Source of the DNA: Candidatus Omnitrophota bacterium
GTDB lineage: Bacteria > Omnitrophota > Gorgyraeia > Aquiviventales > Aquiviventaceae
Direction: 5' to 3'
Length of the DNA: 6,097 nt
Assembly (NCBI GenBank): GCA_016198915.1
Contig: JACQHS010000047.1
Coordinates: 1 to 6,097, forward strand
Shown here: positions 1 through 6,097 of the stretch, piece by piece
Layout of the letters: every line of letters starts with the position of its first letter
Numbering within the stretch: position 1 is the first letter of the stretch
Position numbers and translations under genes: made by a program
The notes under the pieces: model-generated
What the model saw: the letters and a program-made list of their open reading frames with translations, nothing else
Database searches by the model: none
What the model was told of the DNA's origin: nothing

Positions 1-252
1 CGCAGCCAATCCGGTCAACCCGGCCATCGATGGGGATCGACTCGTCTGGCAAGATCTCCGGAATGGCAACTGGGATGTCTACCTCTATGATCTCACGACC
101 CAGACCGAGCGGCGGATCACAAGCCACGCAGCCAATCAGGTCAACCCGGCCATCGATGGGGATCGACTCGTCTGGCAAGATCTCCGGAATGGCAACTGGG
201 ATGTCTACCTCTATGATCTCACGACCCAGACCGAGCGGCGGATCACGAGCCA
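1..252 (+). repeat. 126-bp in-frame tandem repeat, two near-identical copies (third diverged copy follows)
   Basis: Copy 1 is 1-126 and copy 2 is 127-252. I find only two differences: C12/A138 (Pro to Gln) and A121/G247 (synonymous Thr). A third unit begins at 253 and runs to about 346; it keeps the WQD-RNGNWDIYLYDL core but differs at many bases. Each unit encodes 42 residues, one blade-like module. The array may continue left of the window. Confidence 0.95.
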
Positions 253-1657
253 TTCAGCTGATCAGATCAACCCCGCCATCTCCAGCCACCGGCTTGTCTG
301 GCAGGATACTCGTAACGGCAACTGGGACATCTACCTCTACGATCTTCGCCAGCTTCCAGTACTCGACCCTATCAGCGATTGGACGATTCCCGAGGGTCAG
401 TGGCTCACCTTCGCGGTCTCGGCGTCGGATCCTGGTGGTGATCCGCTCACCCTCAGCGCCACCGGTCTCCCATGGGGGGCGGACTTCCCGGTTGCGACAG
501 GGGCGGGGAATGTCAGCGGGACGTTTCATTGGACGCCTACCTTCGAGCAGTCCGGGACCTACCAGGTGACCTTTCTCGTGAGCGCCGGAAACACGGAGGT
601 CGTAAAGACAGCCACTCTTACCGTCGAGAACGTCAACGGAGCACCGACACTCGATCCGCTCGGCGACCAGACCGTGCGTGAGGGGACACTCCTTCAAGTC
701 ACCGTCGGGGCGTCGGATCCAGAGGGGGATGTCCTCACCTATTCAGCAAGTCCCCTACCTTCCGGAGCGTCCTTTGATGTCACGGGCGGCATTTTGAGCT
801 GGACGCCGGACGCGACGCAAGCCGGCCCCTACCCGGTGACCGTCATGGCAACTGATCCACGCGGCCTTCGCGACTCGACGATGATCACGATCACGGTCCT
901 TGACAACCCGCCGCCCAGCCTCCGCCTCCTCGATCCGGATGTCGATGACAACGGCGTCGTGACGATTCTGGATGTCCTGGCGGTCGCGGGGGCCTTTGGC
1001 AGCCACGAGCCCCGCTACGACCTGACAGGGGATGGGATTGTGAACATCTTTGATATCCTCCTGGCGGCTGGCGCCTTCGGGCTCCGCTGGGCTCCCACGA
1101 GCCTCCCCGAAGGCCAGCTCCTGCGCTTCTACGTCACGGCGACCGATCCACAGGGGGATCCGCTCACCTACAGCGCGACGGCCCTGCCAGCAGGAGCGAG
1201 CTTCAACCCAACTACCCGCGAGTTCCTCTGGCGGCCGGGCTATGCCCAGGCGGGCAGCTATACCGTCAGCTTCACCGCCAGCGATGGGAGCCAAAGCGAC
1301 ACGCAGAACCTGCCGATCACGGTGACCAACCTCGGCCTAGCGATTGCGAGCCTCACCGACAGCCCGGATCCCTTCAGCCCCAGCCTGGGCCAGACGACGA
1401 CGATTGCCGCCACGTTCAACCAGCCGGTCACGAGCTGGACGCTCGAAATCCGCGGGCCGCAGCCGGCCACGACCCTCCAGCGCAGCTTCGCCTACAGCGG
1501 CGCTGCAACAACGACGCTCTCGCAGCTCTGGGATGGGCGCACCAGCGCAGGACTCCTCGTCCCGACTGGGACCTACCCCTACACGCTCACCGCCACCGCC
1601 GCCGCAGGCTCCAACGGCGGTAGCGCCACCCGCGGCGGCACCGTGACGGTGCAATAG
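2..1657 (+). CDS. Large multidomain surface/secreted protein (propeller repeats, Ig-like domains, dockerin), 5'-partial
   Basis: The frame is open from the left edge to TAG at 1655-1657, giving 551 visible residues; the start and any signal peptide lie outside. Visible residues 1-115 are 42-residue repeats with the core RLVWQDxRNGNWDxYLYDL, resembling TolB/WD40-like beta-propeller blades. Residues about 118-212 and 214-303 are putative Ig (He_PIG-like) domains, with EGxxLxxxVxASDPxGDxLT and a Trp-Thr-Pro turn. Residues 313-360 are a dockerin-like pair of calcium loops. Residues about 368-443 are a third Ig domain. Residues 444-551 resemble the FlgD-Ig-like C-terminal domain (WDGRTSAGLLVPTGTYPYTL). 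No C-terminal anchor or sorting signal is visible. Such architectures are typical of exported adhesion or carbohydrate-associated proteins, but no catalytic domain is seen, so the function is unknown. It looks unrelated to the downstream suf operon. Confidence 0.88.
   Translation, partial: AANPVNPAIDGDRLVWQDLRNGNWDVYLYDLTTQTERRITSHAANQVNPAIDGDRLVWQDLRNGNWDVYLYDLTTQTERRITSHSADQINPAISSHRLVWQDTRNGNWDIYLYDLRQLPVLDPISDWTIPEGQWLTFAVSASDPGGDPLTLSATGLPWGADFPVATGAGNVSGTFHWTPTFEQSGTYQVTFLVSAGNTEVVKTATLTVENVNGAPTLDPLGDQTVREGTLLQVTVGASDPEGDVLTYSASPLPSGASFDVTGGILSWTPDATQAGPYPVTVMATDPRGLRDSTMITITVLDNPPPSLRLLDPDVDDNGVVTILDVLAVAGAFGSHEPRYDLTGDGIVNIFDILLAAGAFGLRWAPTSLPEGQLLRFYVTATDPQGDPLTYSATALPAGASFNPTTREFLWRPGYAQAGSYTVSFTASDGSQSDTQNLPITVTNLGLAIASLTDSPDPFSPSLGQTTTIAATFNQPVTSWTLEIRGPQPATTLQRSFAYSGAATTTLSQLWDGRTSAGLLVPTGTYPYTLTATAAAGSNGGSATRGGTVTVQ
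938..1081 (+). other. Dockerin-like module: two calcium-binding loops
   Basis: Loop 1 has Asp313, Asp315, Asn317, Gly318 and Asp324 (visible-fragment numbering), in the D-x-D-x-N-G-x-V-x-x-x-D pattern. Loop 2 has Asp340, Thr342, Asp344, Gly345, Asn348 and Asp351. Each loop is followed by a short helix ending in the same GAFG motif, giving the internal twofold repeat typical of type I dockerins and related EF-hand pairs. Established: such pairs bind calcium and, in cellulosomes, bind cohesins. No cohesin is visible here, so a partner is not implied. Confidence 0.75.
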
Positions 1658-1676
1658 AGACGTCCCTATTTTTTTT
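1653..1676 (+). terminator. Possible weak intrinsic terminator overlapping the stop codon
   Basis: AATAG (1653-1657) pairs with CTATT (1666-1670). An inner G-C pair (1659/1664) lies beyond one A-C mismatch, closing a four-base loop. Eight T residues run from 1669 to 1676, so the tract begins inside the stem. The stem is short and A/T-rich, so termination efficiency is doubtful, but the position directly after the CDS and the T-tract are suggestive. Confidence 0.4.
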
Positions 1677-1686
1677 GGGATAATAG

Positions 1687-1715
1687 TTGACAAAAAAGTC
1701 ATATTATTGTACCTT
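1687..1715 (+). promoter_or_regulatory. Candidate promoter for the rrf2-suf operon
   Basis: TTGACA at 1687-1692 is a perfect sigma-70-type -35 box, in a 68-bp A/T-rich gap between GC-rich genes. With a 17-bp spacer the -10 would be TACCTT (1710-1715), matching only 3 of 6. The better -10-like hexamer TATTAT (1702-1707) is only 9 bp from TTGACA and would need another -35. Either choice implies a very short leader before the ATG at 1726. The position is convincing but the exact -10 is unresolved. Confidence 0.5.
1688..1701. promoter_or_regulatory. Candidate Rrf2 operator: perfect TGAC-N6-GTCA palindrome
   Basis: TGAC (1688-1691) and GTCA (1698-1701) are perfect inverted half-sites around six A residues, overlapping the TTGACA box and lying 24 bp before the rrf2 ATG. 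Known Rrf2 regulators of Fe-S genes bind comparable dyads: IscR type 1 sites contain GACT/AGTC halves, and cyanobacterial SufR uses CAAC-N6-GTTG. Binding here would block the promoter, so autorepression is the simplest inference. Confidence 0.5.
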
Positions 1716-1716
1716 T

Positions 1717-1721
1717 GAAGG
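1717..1721 (+). promoter_or_regulatory. Ribosome binding site supporting the ATG start of rrf2 at 1726
   Basis: GAAGG lies four bases before ATG 1726, slightly close but usable. It favours this start over the in-frame TTG at 1687, which is part of the -35-like TTGACA box. The MKITAQEEYGLR start also matches where Rrf2 proteins normally begin. Confidence 0.55.
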
Positions 1722-1725
1722 TAGG

Positions 1726-2187
1726 ATGAAAATCACCGCTCAGGAAGAGTATGGCTTACGGTGCTTGCTCCAGTTGGCACGCACGCCGCAGGGGCAGTTG
1801 GTGAGCGTCAAGGAGATCGCCGCTAAAGAGGGACTCTCCAGCGCCAACGTGGAGAAGCTCCTGCGCCTGCTGGCCAAGGCAGGCCTGGTGCACAGCGTCC
1901 GGGGCATCAGGGGCGGCTACGTCTTGAACCGTCCCGCGGCTTCAATTACGCTTGGAGAAGTGGTTCGGGCGATGGGGAAGATGGAATCCACGAATCATAT
2001 TTGCACCAGCTACACCGGCCAGAGGGATGCGTGCGTGCATTTCAGCGACTGCGGCATCCGCTCGGTGTGGTCCGGGCTAACCACGTACATCCAAAGTTTT
2101 CTGGACCAGACGACGCTGGCAAGCTTGCTGGATAACGAGTACAATGTGGCCGAGCGCCTCGCTCGGCGGATGAGCGGGACCGCATAA
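1726..2187 (+). CDS. Rrf2-family transcriptional regulator, probable Fe-S-sensing (IscR/SufR-like)
   Basis: The protein has 153 residues, a normal Rrf2 length. The N-terminal winged helix-turn-helix is clear: MKITAQEEYGLRCLLQLA, then the recognition region SVKEIAAKEGLSSANVEKLL, then the wing GIRGGYVLNRP (residues 61-70). Cys93, Cys103 and Cys109 form Cx9Cx5C in the stretch where IscR has Cys92, Cys98 and Cys104, so an oxygen- or iron-responsive Fe-S cluster is a good inference; the first spacing is longer than in IscR (Cx5Cx5C). An extra Cys13 lies in the DNA-binding domain. The gene ends 20 bp before sufC in the same direction, the classic arrangement for a local regulator of suf genes. The palindrome in its promoter suggests autoregulation. 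Whether it represses or activates, and whether it senses Fe-S, iron or NO, cannot be read from sequence. Confidence 0.92.
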   Translation: MKITAQEEYGLRCLLQLARTPQGQLVSVKEIAAKEGLSSANVEKLLRLLAKAGLVHSVRGIRGGYVLNRPAASITLGEVVRAMGKMESTNHICTSYTGQRDACVHFSDCGIRSVWSGLTTYIQSFLDQTTLASLLDNEYNVAERLARRMSGTA

Positions 2188-2195
2188 AGGTGACC

Positions 2196-2201
2196 AAAGA
2201 G
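2196..2201 (+). promoter_or_regulatory. Ribosome binding site choosing the sufC ATG at 2208
   Basis: AAAGAG lies six bases before ATG 2208. The in-frame GTG at 2190, two bases after the rrf2 stop, has no comparable site and would add only MTKESE to a protein that otherwise begins in line with known SufC proteins. Confidence 0.5.
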
Positions 2202-2207
2202 TCAGAG

Positions 2208-2967
<760 letters not shown>

Positions 2968-2969
<2 letters not shown>

Positions 2970-2972
2970 GAG
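2968..2972 (+). promoter_or_regulatory. Strong sufB ribosome binding site overlapping the sufC stop codon
   Basis: AGGAG (2968-2972) lies seven bases before ATG 2980 and shares its first two bases with the sufC TAG (2967-2969). This fixes the sufB start at 2980 and argues against upstream in-frame starts inside sufC. Terminating sufC ribosomes could load directly onto sufB. Confidence 0.8.
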
Positions 2973-2979
2973 CAGGGCG

Positions 2980-4395
2980 ATGACCACGAAGCCACAAGTC
3001 AACATTAACGAAGACTACGAGAAGCTCTACGGCTTCCACATGCCGGAGCATGCCGTGTTCAAAGCGGAGCCGGGTCTTGATGAGACGAAGGTGAAGCAGA
3101 TTTCCGGCATGAAAGGCGAGCCTGCCTGGATGCTCGACTTCCGGCTGCGCGGCTACCGGCACTTTGTCAACAAACCGATGCCGACGTGGGCGAACACCGA
3201 ACTGCTCAATAGCATCAAGTTCGACAACATCTACTACTACCTCAAGTCGACGGAGAAAAAGAGCGAGTCCTGGGAGGACGTGCCCCCGGAGATCAAGGAA
3301 ACCTTCGACCGGCTCGGCATCCCGGAGGCGGAGCGCAAGTTTCTTGCGGGGGTATCGGCCCAATATGAGTCAGAGTCCGTGTACCACTCCATGCGGGAGG
3401 ATCTTACCAACCAAGGCGTGATATTCCTCGATATGGATACCGCTCTCAAGGAGCAGCCGGAGACGGTCAAGCGCTACTTCGGCACCATCATCCCCCCGGC
3501 CGACAACAAGTTCGCCGCGCTCAATACGGCGGTGTGGTCGGGCGGCAGCTTCATCTATGTACCTAAAGGCGTCAAGGTGGCGATGCCGCTGCAGGCCTAT
3601 TTCCGTATCAACGCCAAGAATATGGGCCAGTTTGAGCGCACGCTCATCATCGCGGATGAGGGGGCGGAGGTGACGTATATTGAAGGCTGTACCGCACCAA
3701 GTTACTCGTCAGATTCACTACATTCTGCGGTCGTCGAGCTCATCGCGCTGCCGCATGGGAAGATCCGCTACGTGACGATTCAGAACTGGTCGAAGAACGT
3801 CTACAATCTCGTGACGAAGCGCGCCGTTGCGCACGAGGGCGCCACGGTGGAGTGGCTCGACGGCAACCTCGGCTCCAAGCTGACGATGAAATACCCCGGG
3901 GTGTACCTCATGGGTCGAGGCGCGCGCGGCGAGGTCCTGTCGGTCGCCTTCGCCGGCGACGGCCAGCATCAGGATGCCGGGGCGAAGATGATCCACGCAG
4001 CTCCCGACACCCACTCGGTGATCACGTCGAAGTCCATCTCGAAGGGGGCCGGCCGCACCAGCTACCGCGGGCTCGTGAAGGTCTATCCGGGTGCCACCAA
4101 CTCGAAATCCACCGTGCGCTGCGATGCGCTGCTCCTCAACCCGGAGTCGCGCTCCGACACGTACCCGACGATGGAGATTGACGAGAAGCGGGTACAGATT
4201 GGCCACGAGGCGACCGTCTCCAAGATCGGCGATGAACAGCTCTTCTATGCCATGAGCCGCGGCCTCAAGGAGGCCGAAGCCATGATGATGATCGTCAACG
4301 GCTTCATCGAGCCGTTCGTCAAGGAGCTGCCGCTGGAGTATTCGGTCGAGCTCAATCGGCTCGTCCAGTTAGAGATGGAAGGCGCCGTCGGGTAA
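2980..4395 (+). CDS. sufB: SufB, scaffold subunit of the SufBCD Fe-S assembly complex
   Basis: The protein has 471 residues, close to Gram-positive-type SufB and shorter than E. coli SufB (about 495). The N-terminal part (GEPAWMLDFRLRGYRHF, 46-62) and the long beta-helix core are intact. Residues that align with functionally important E. coli SufB positions, as I recall them, are Arg209, Asn211, Cys237 in EGCTAPSY (E. coli Cys254, sulfur acceptor), Gln268 and Trp270, Lys280, Cys381 in VRCDALLLN (Cys405) and His409-Glu410 (His433-Glu434). A loop between Trp270 and Lys280 is six residues shorter than in E. coli. Cys237 and Cys381 are the only cysteines. With SufD His375 these residues would form the nascent cluster site. 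The ATG is 10 bp after sufC, behind AGGAG. All evidence points to an active scaffold. Confidence 0.97.
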   Translation: MTTKPQVNINEDYEKLYGFHMPEHAVFKAEPGLDETKVKQISGMKGEPAWMLDFRLRGYRHFVNKPMPTWANTELLNSIKFDNIYYYLKSTEKKSESWEDVPPEIKETFDRLGIPEAERKFLAGVSAQYESESVYHSMREDLTNQGVIFLDMDTALKEQPETVKRYFGTIIPPADNKFAALNTAVWSGGSFIYVPKGVKVAMPLQAYFRINAKNMGQFERTLIIADEGAEVTYIEGCTAPSYSSDSLHSAVVELIALPHGKIRYVTIQNWSKNVYNLVTKRAVAHEGATVEWLDGNLGSKLTMKYPGVYLMGRGARGEVLSVAFAGDGQHQDAGAKMIHAAPDTHSVITSKSISKGAGRTSYRGLVKVYPGATNSKSTVRCDALLLNPESRSDTYPTMEIDEKRVQIGHEATVSKIGDEQLFYAMSRGLKEAEAMMMIVNGFIEPFVKELPLEYSVELNRLVQLEMEGAVG

Positions 4396-4399
4396 TTCG

Positions 4400-4478
4400 G
4401 TTAGCCAGTTTGCCGGTTTGCGAGTTGGCCGGTTCGGTCCCGCGGATTGACAACGGGCTAACCGGCCAACCGGCTAAC
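4400..4478. repeat. Inverted arrays of an 8-bp repeat (consensus TTDGCCGG) in the sufB-sufD gap
   Basis: This fills most of the 92-bp gap 4396-4487. The left array has TTAGCCAG (4401-4408), TTTGCCGG (4409-4416), TTTGCGAG (4417-4424) and TTGGCCGG (4425-4432). The same octamer appears on the other strand as CCGGCCAA (4462-4469) and CCGGCTAA (4470-4477). Arms 4400-4420 and 4458-4478 pair at 18 of 21 positions around a 37-nt loop. Alternatively 4424-4434 pairs perfectly (11 bp) with 4460-4470, leaving a 25-nt loop, so two folds compete for the right arm. No T-tract follows, so this is not a standard terminator. It may be a dispersed intergenic repeat or an RNA control element. Confidence 0.85.
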
Positions 4479-4484
4479 AGGTGA
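4479..4484 (+). promoter_or_regulatory. sufD ribosome binding site abutting the hairpin arm
   Basis: AGGTGA is the only Shine-Dalgarno-like sequence before sufD. It is three bases from ATG 4488 and six from ATG 4491, so the second ATG is better spaced. It starts immediately after the right hairpin arm ends at 4478, so folding could affect ribosome access. Confidence 0.6.
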
Positions 4485-4487
4485 ACA

Positions 4488-5801
4488 ATGATGTCCAATA
4501 CATTCGATACCGCCACCATCGACCGGCTCGCCAAACAATTCAAGGAGCCGACCTGGCTGACGGAATTGCGTCGGGCGGCACTGGTCAAGCACGGCGAGTT
4601 GCCATGGCCGCACGCGAGCGACGACATCTGGCGCCGGACCGACGTGTCGCTGCTCGATCCCTCGAAAGGCTTTGTGCCGGCCGAGCCTGCCCTCCAGCAA
4701 TCCGTCTCGCTCACCGACGAACGACTCGCTGAACTCACCAAACCGCTGGGCGGCGAGGCGCTGGCGGTGCGCGTCAACGGTTCGTGGTTGCATGAGCCTC
4801 GCATGTCTGGGTTGACCATCGAGGATTTCTCGCAGGCGCTGCAGCGTCGGCCGGACCCGCTCCGGCAGGTGCTGGAAGCGGACGGGATGACGCCGGCTGA
4901 GCAGAAGCTCTCGACCCTCAACAACGCCTTCCACCACGACGACGTGCTGATCCAGGTGCCGAAGGAGATGTCCATCGCGCAGCCGGTCCGCCTGGTGCAC
5001 CTCATCTCGGCCTCGGCCCAGCAGGCGGTGTTTCCGCTGACCGTCATCACGGTTGGGGCCGGCAGCTCCATCACGCTGATCGATGAGTACGTCAGCATGG
5101 AGTCAACAGCCGCCGCCTCGCATCTGATTAACGGCCGCATTGAGCTCGTGATCGAACCGAACGCCAAGGTCCACTATGTCCGGCTGCAGCGGTGGGGTCT
5201 GAACGCCCGCGAATTTCTCCTGCAGCGCGCAACACTCGCTGAGGGGGCGTCACTGACGATGGCGAATATCAACCTCGGGGCGGTACTCTCCAAGGCGCAC
5301 ATCGTGACGAAGTTCATCGGGCCCAACGCCTCCAGCCAGCTGTACGGCTTTGTCTTCGGCCATCACAAACAGCACATCGACCAGCACACGCTGCAGGATC
5401 ACCAAGCGCCCCACACCACATCCGACCTGCAGTTTCGGGCAGCACTCCAAGACGACAGCCGCATGGTCTACACCGGCTTGATCCGGATTGCCAAGCAGGC
5501 CAAGCAGACCAACGCGTATCAGTCGAACCACAACTTGCTGTTGAGCAACACCGCGCAGGCCGAGACGATCCCCATGCTCGAAATCCTCGCCGACGATGTC
5601 CAGTGCAAGCATGGCGCCTCGATCGGCCCGATTGATGAGGAGATGACGTTTTACCTCATGTCGCGCGGCCTTCCGAGGCCGATGGCCGAGCGGCTCGTCG
5701 TCATGGGATTCATCGAGCCCGTCATCCAGCAGGTGCCGTTTGCACCGTTGCAGGAGCGGCTCCGGCAAGAGATTGAGGGCAGTCTACATGAAAGCCAGTG
5801 A
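4488..5801 (+). CDS. sufD: SufD, scaffold partner of SufB in the SufBCD complex
   Basis: The protein has 437 residues from the first ATG (436 from the better-spaced ATG 4491), similar to E. coli SufD (about 423). The C-terminal core is diagnostic: NHNLLLSNTAQAETIPMLEI, then ADDVQCKHGASIGPIDEEMTFYLMSRGL. Cys373 and His375 align with E. coli SufD Cys358 and His360; the His is a proposed cluster ligand at the SufB-SufD interface. The N-terminal half (WLTELRRAAL, about 23-32; DDIWRRTDVSLLD, about 45-57) shows the W-R-T-D pattern common in SufD. It is a soluble beta-helix protein that pairs with SufB and one SufC. Separated from sufB by the 92-bp repeat-filled gap, it overlaps the next gene by 14 bp, so it is co-transcribed with the ferredoxin gene. 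Confidence 0.95.
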   Translation: MMSNTFDTATIDRLAKQFKEPTWLTELRRAALVKHGELPWPHASDDIWRRTDVSLLDPSKGFVPAEPALQQSVSLTDERLAELTKPLGGEALAVRVNGSWLHEPRMSGLTIEDFSQALQRRPDPLRQVLEADGMTPAEQKLSTLNNAFHHDDVLIQVPKEMSIAQPVRLVHLISASAQQAVFPLTVITVGAGSSITLIDEYVSMESTAAASHLINGRIELVIEPNAKVHYVRLQRWGLNAREFLLQRATLAEGASLTMANINLGAVLSKAHIVTKFIGPNASSQLYGFVFGHHKQHIDQHTLQDHQAPHTTSDLQFRAALQDDSRMVYTGLIRIAKQAKQTNAYQSNHNLLLSNTAQAETIPMLEILADDVQCKHGASIGPIDEEMTFYLMSRGLPRPMAERLVVMGFIEPVIQQVPFAPLQERLRQEIEGSLHESQ

Positions 5802-6078
5802 TATTCCCGTCGGGCAGTTCAAGCAGGTGGTCGTAGATGGCAAGCCGCTGCTCGTCTGCCACACGACGGACGGGTTCTACGCTATCGACGATACCTGCAC
5901 GCACGATGACGGGCCGCTGGCCGACGGGTGGCTCGAGGGCGACGCGATTGAATGTCCCCGTCATGGGGCGCGGTTTGATGTGAAAACCGGCAAGGTCCTG
6001 TGTTTGCCAGCCGCCGTGCCAATTAAATCGTATCCGGTAAAAGTTGACGGCGACGCCATTCAGGTGAATGTGAGCTGA
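5788..6078 (+). CDS. Rieske-type [2Fe-2S] ferredoxin of the suf operon
   Basis: The protein has 96 residues, a single Rieske domain. Ligand motifs are Cys37-Thr-His39 in CTHDDGPL and Cys56-Pro-Arg-His59 in CPRHGARFD, spaced CxH-x16-CxxH, followed by FDVKTGKVLCLPA and a beta-rich end with YPVKVDGDAIQV. No transmembrane segment or signal peptide is seen, so it is a soluble ferredoxin like those of ring-hydroxylating oxygenases or NirD, not a bc1 subunit. ATG 5788 lies within the sufD end (14-bp overlap), eight bases after GAGGG (5775-5779), indicating translational coupling. Small Rieske genes occur beside suf genes in several lineages; the exact role is not established. Electron supply to cluster assembly, or being an early client of the machinery, are the obvious inferences. 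Confidence 0.93.
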   Translation: MKASDIPVGQFKQVVVDGKPLLVCHTTDGFYAIDDTCTHDDGPLADGWLEGDAIECPRHGARFDVKTGKVLCLPAAVPIKSYPVKVDGDAIQVNVS

Positions 6079-6080
6079 CG

Positions 6081-6097
6081 ATGTACGACGTTGAGAG
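6081..6097 (+). CDS. Start of a further operon gene, 3'-truncated; possibly SufS cysteine desulfurase
   Basis: ATG 6081 begins two bases after the Rieske stop, six bases after GTGAG (6070-6074), and stays open for the five complete codons left (MYDVE). SufS-type desulfurases often begin with a DVExIRxxFP-like segment and commonly follow sufD in this kind of operon, so sufS is the best guess. Five residues cannot prove it. Confidence 0.45.

Noticed and set aside
1..346. CRISPR or satellite array
   Set aside because: The units are contiguous, in frame, and encode a recognisable protein repeat, with no spacers.
30..569. 179-codon + strand open frame with internal repeats
   Set aside because: It is a shifted reading of the 126-bp repeats. 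The frame starting at base 2 gives coherent propeller and Ig domains and continues to 1657, so this one is a shadow.
1687..1725. TTG start adding 13 residues to the Rrf2 protein
   Set aside because: The TTG is part of the TTGACA box, has no ribosome binding site, and Rrf2 proteins start at the MKIT-type residues encoded from 1726.
4447..4452. Second TTGACA box, in the sufB-sufD gap, as an internal promoter
   Set aside because: At 16-18 bp spacing only GC-rich octamer sequence follows, with no -10-like hexamer, and no GTCA half-site completes the palindrome seen before rrf2.
4400..4478. Intrinsic terminator after sufB
   Set aside because: The hairpin has no following T-tract and runs straight into the sufD ribosome binding site.
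4352..5167. 271-codon open frame on the minus strand across the sufB end and sufD
   Set aside because: It lies opposite well-supported sufB and sufD, its translation is Ser/Arg-rich with no recognisable domain, and long antisense frames are common in GC-rich coding DNA. The same applies to the other minus-strand frames in the window.

Overview
The window is a GC-rich piece of a bacterial chromosome with every gene on the + strand. It holds two unrelated parts: the 3' end of a large, repetitive, probably secreted multidomain protein (2-1657), and a compact SUF iron-sulfur cluster assembly operon headed by an Rrf2-family regulator (1726 to the right edge). Phylum cannot be fixed from sequence alone. 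The sufC-sufB-sufD order, a Rieske-type ferredoxin inside the operon, a dockerin/Ig surface protein and octamer intergenic repeats would suit an environmental lineage such as Nitrospirota, NC10, Omnitrophota or a Chloroflexota/Deinococcota-like group. That list is inference.

Region 1 (1-1657): an open frame entering from the left edge, 551 codons visible. In order it has 42-residue beta-propeller-type repeats (two copies 124/126 identical in DNA, a third diverged), two putative Ig (He_PIG-like) domains, a two-loop dockerin/EF-hand calcium module, a third Ig domain and a C-terminal FlgD-Ig-like domain. A weak hairpin plus T-tract overlaps its stop codon.

Region 2 (1658-1725): a 68-bp AT-rich intergenic region, distinct from its GC-rich surroundings. 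It carries a consensus TTGACA box overlapped by a perfect TGAC-N6-GTCA palindrome, a plausible operator for the Rrf2 protein encoded immediately downstream.

Region 3 (1726-6097): rrf2, sufC, sufB, sufD and a Rieske ferredoxin gene, then the first codons of a further gene that may be sufS. Spacings are 20, 10, 92, -14 and 2 bp, so the set is probably one transcription unit. The Rrf2 protein has three cysteines placed to bind an Fe-S cluster and could tie operon expression to cluster supply. SufC is the ATPase, SufB and SufD form the scaffold on which the cluster is built (the key Cys/His residues are present in both), and the small Rieske protein is a candidate electron carrier.

The one large gap, between sufB and sufD (4396-4487), holds two oppositely oriented arrays of an 8-bp repeat. 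They can fold into a long hairpin that ends directly against the sufD ribosome binding site. This hairpin and the palindrome upstream of rrf2 are the least ordinary parts of the window. No clearly undescribed protein system was seen.
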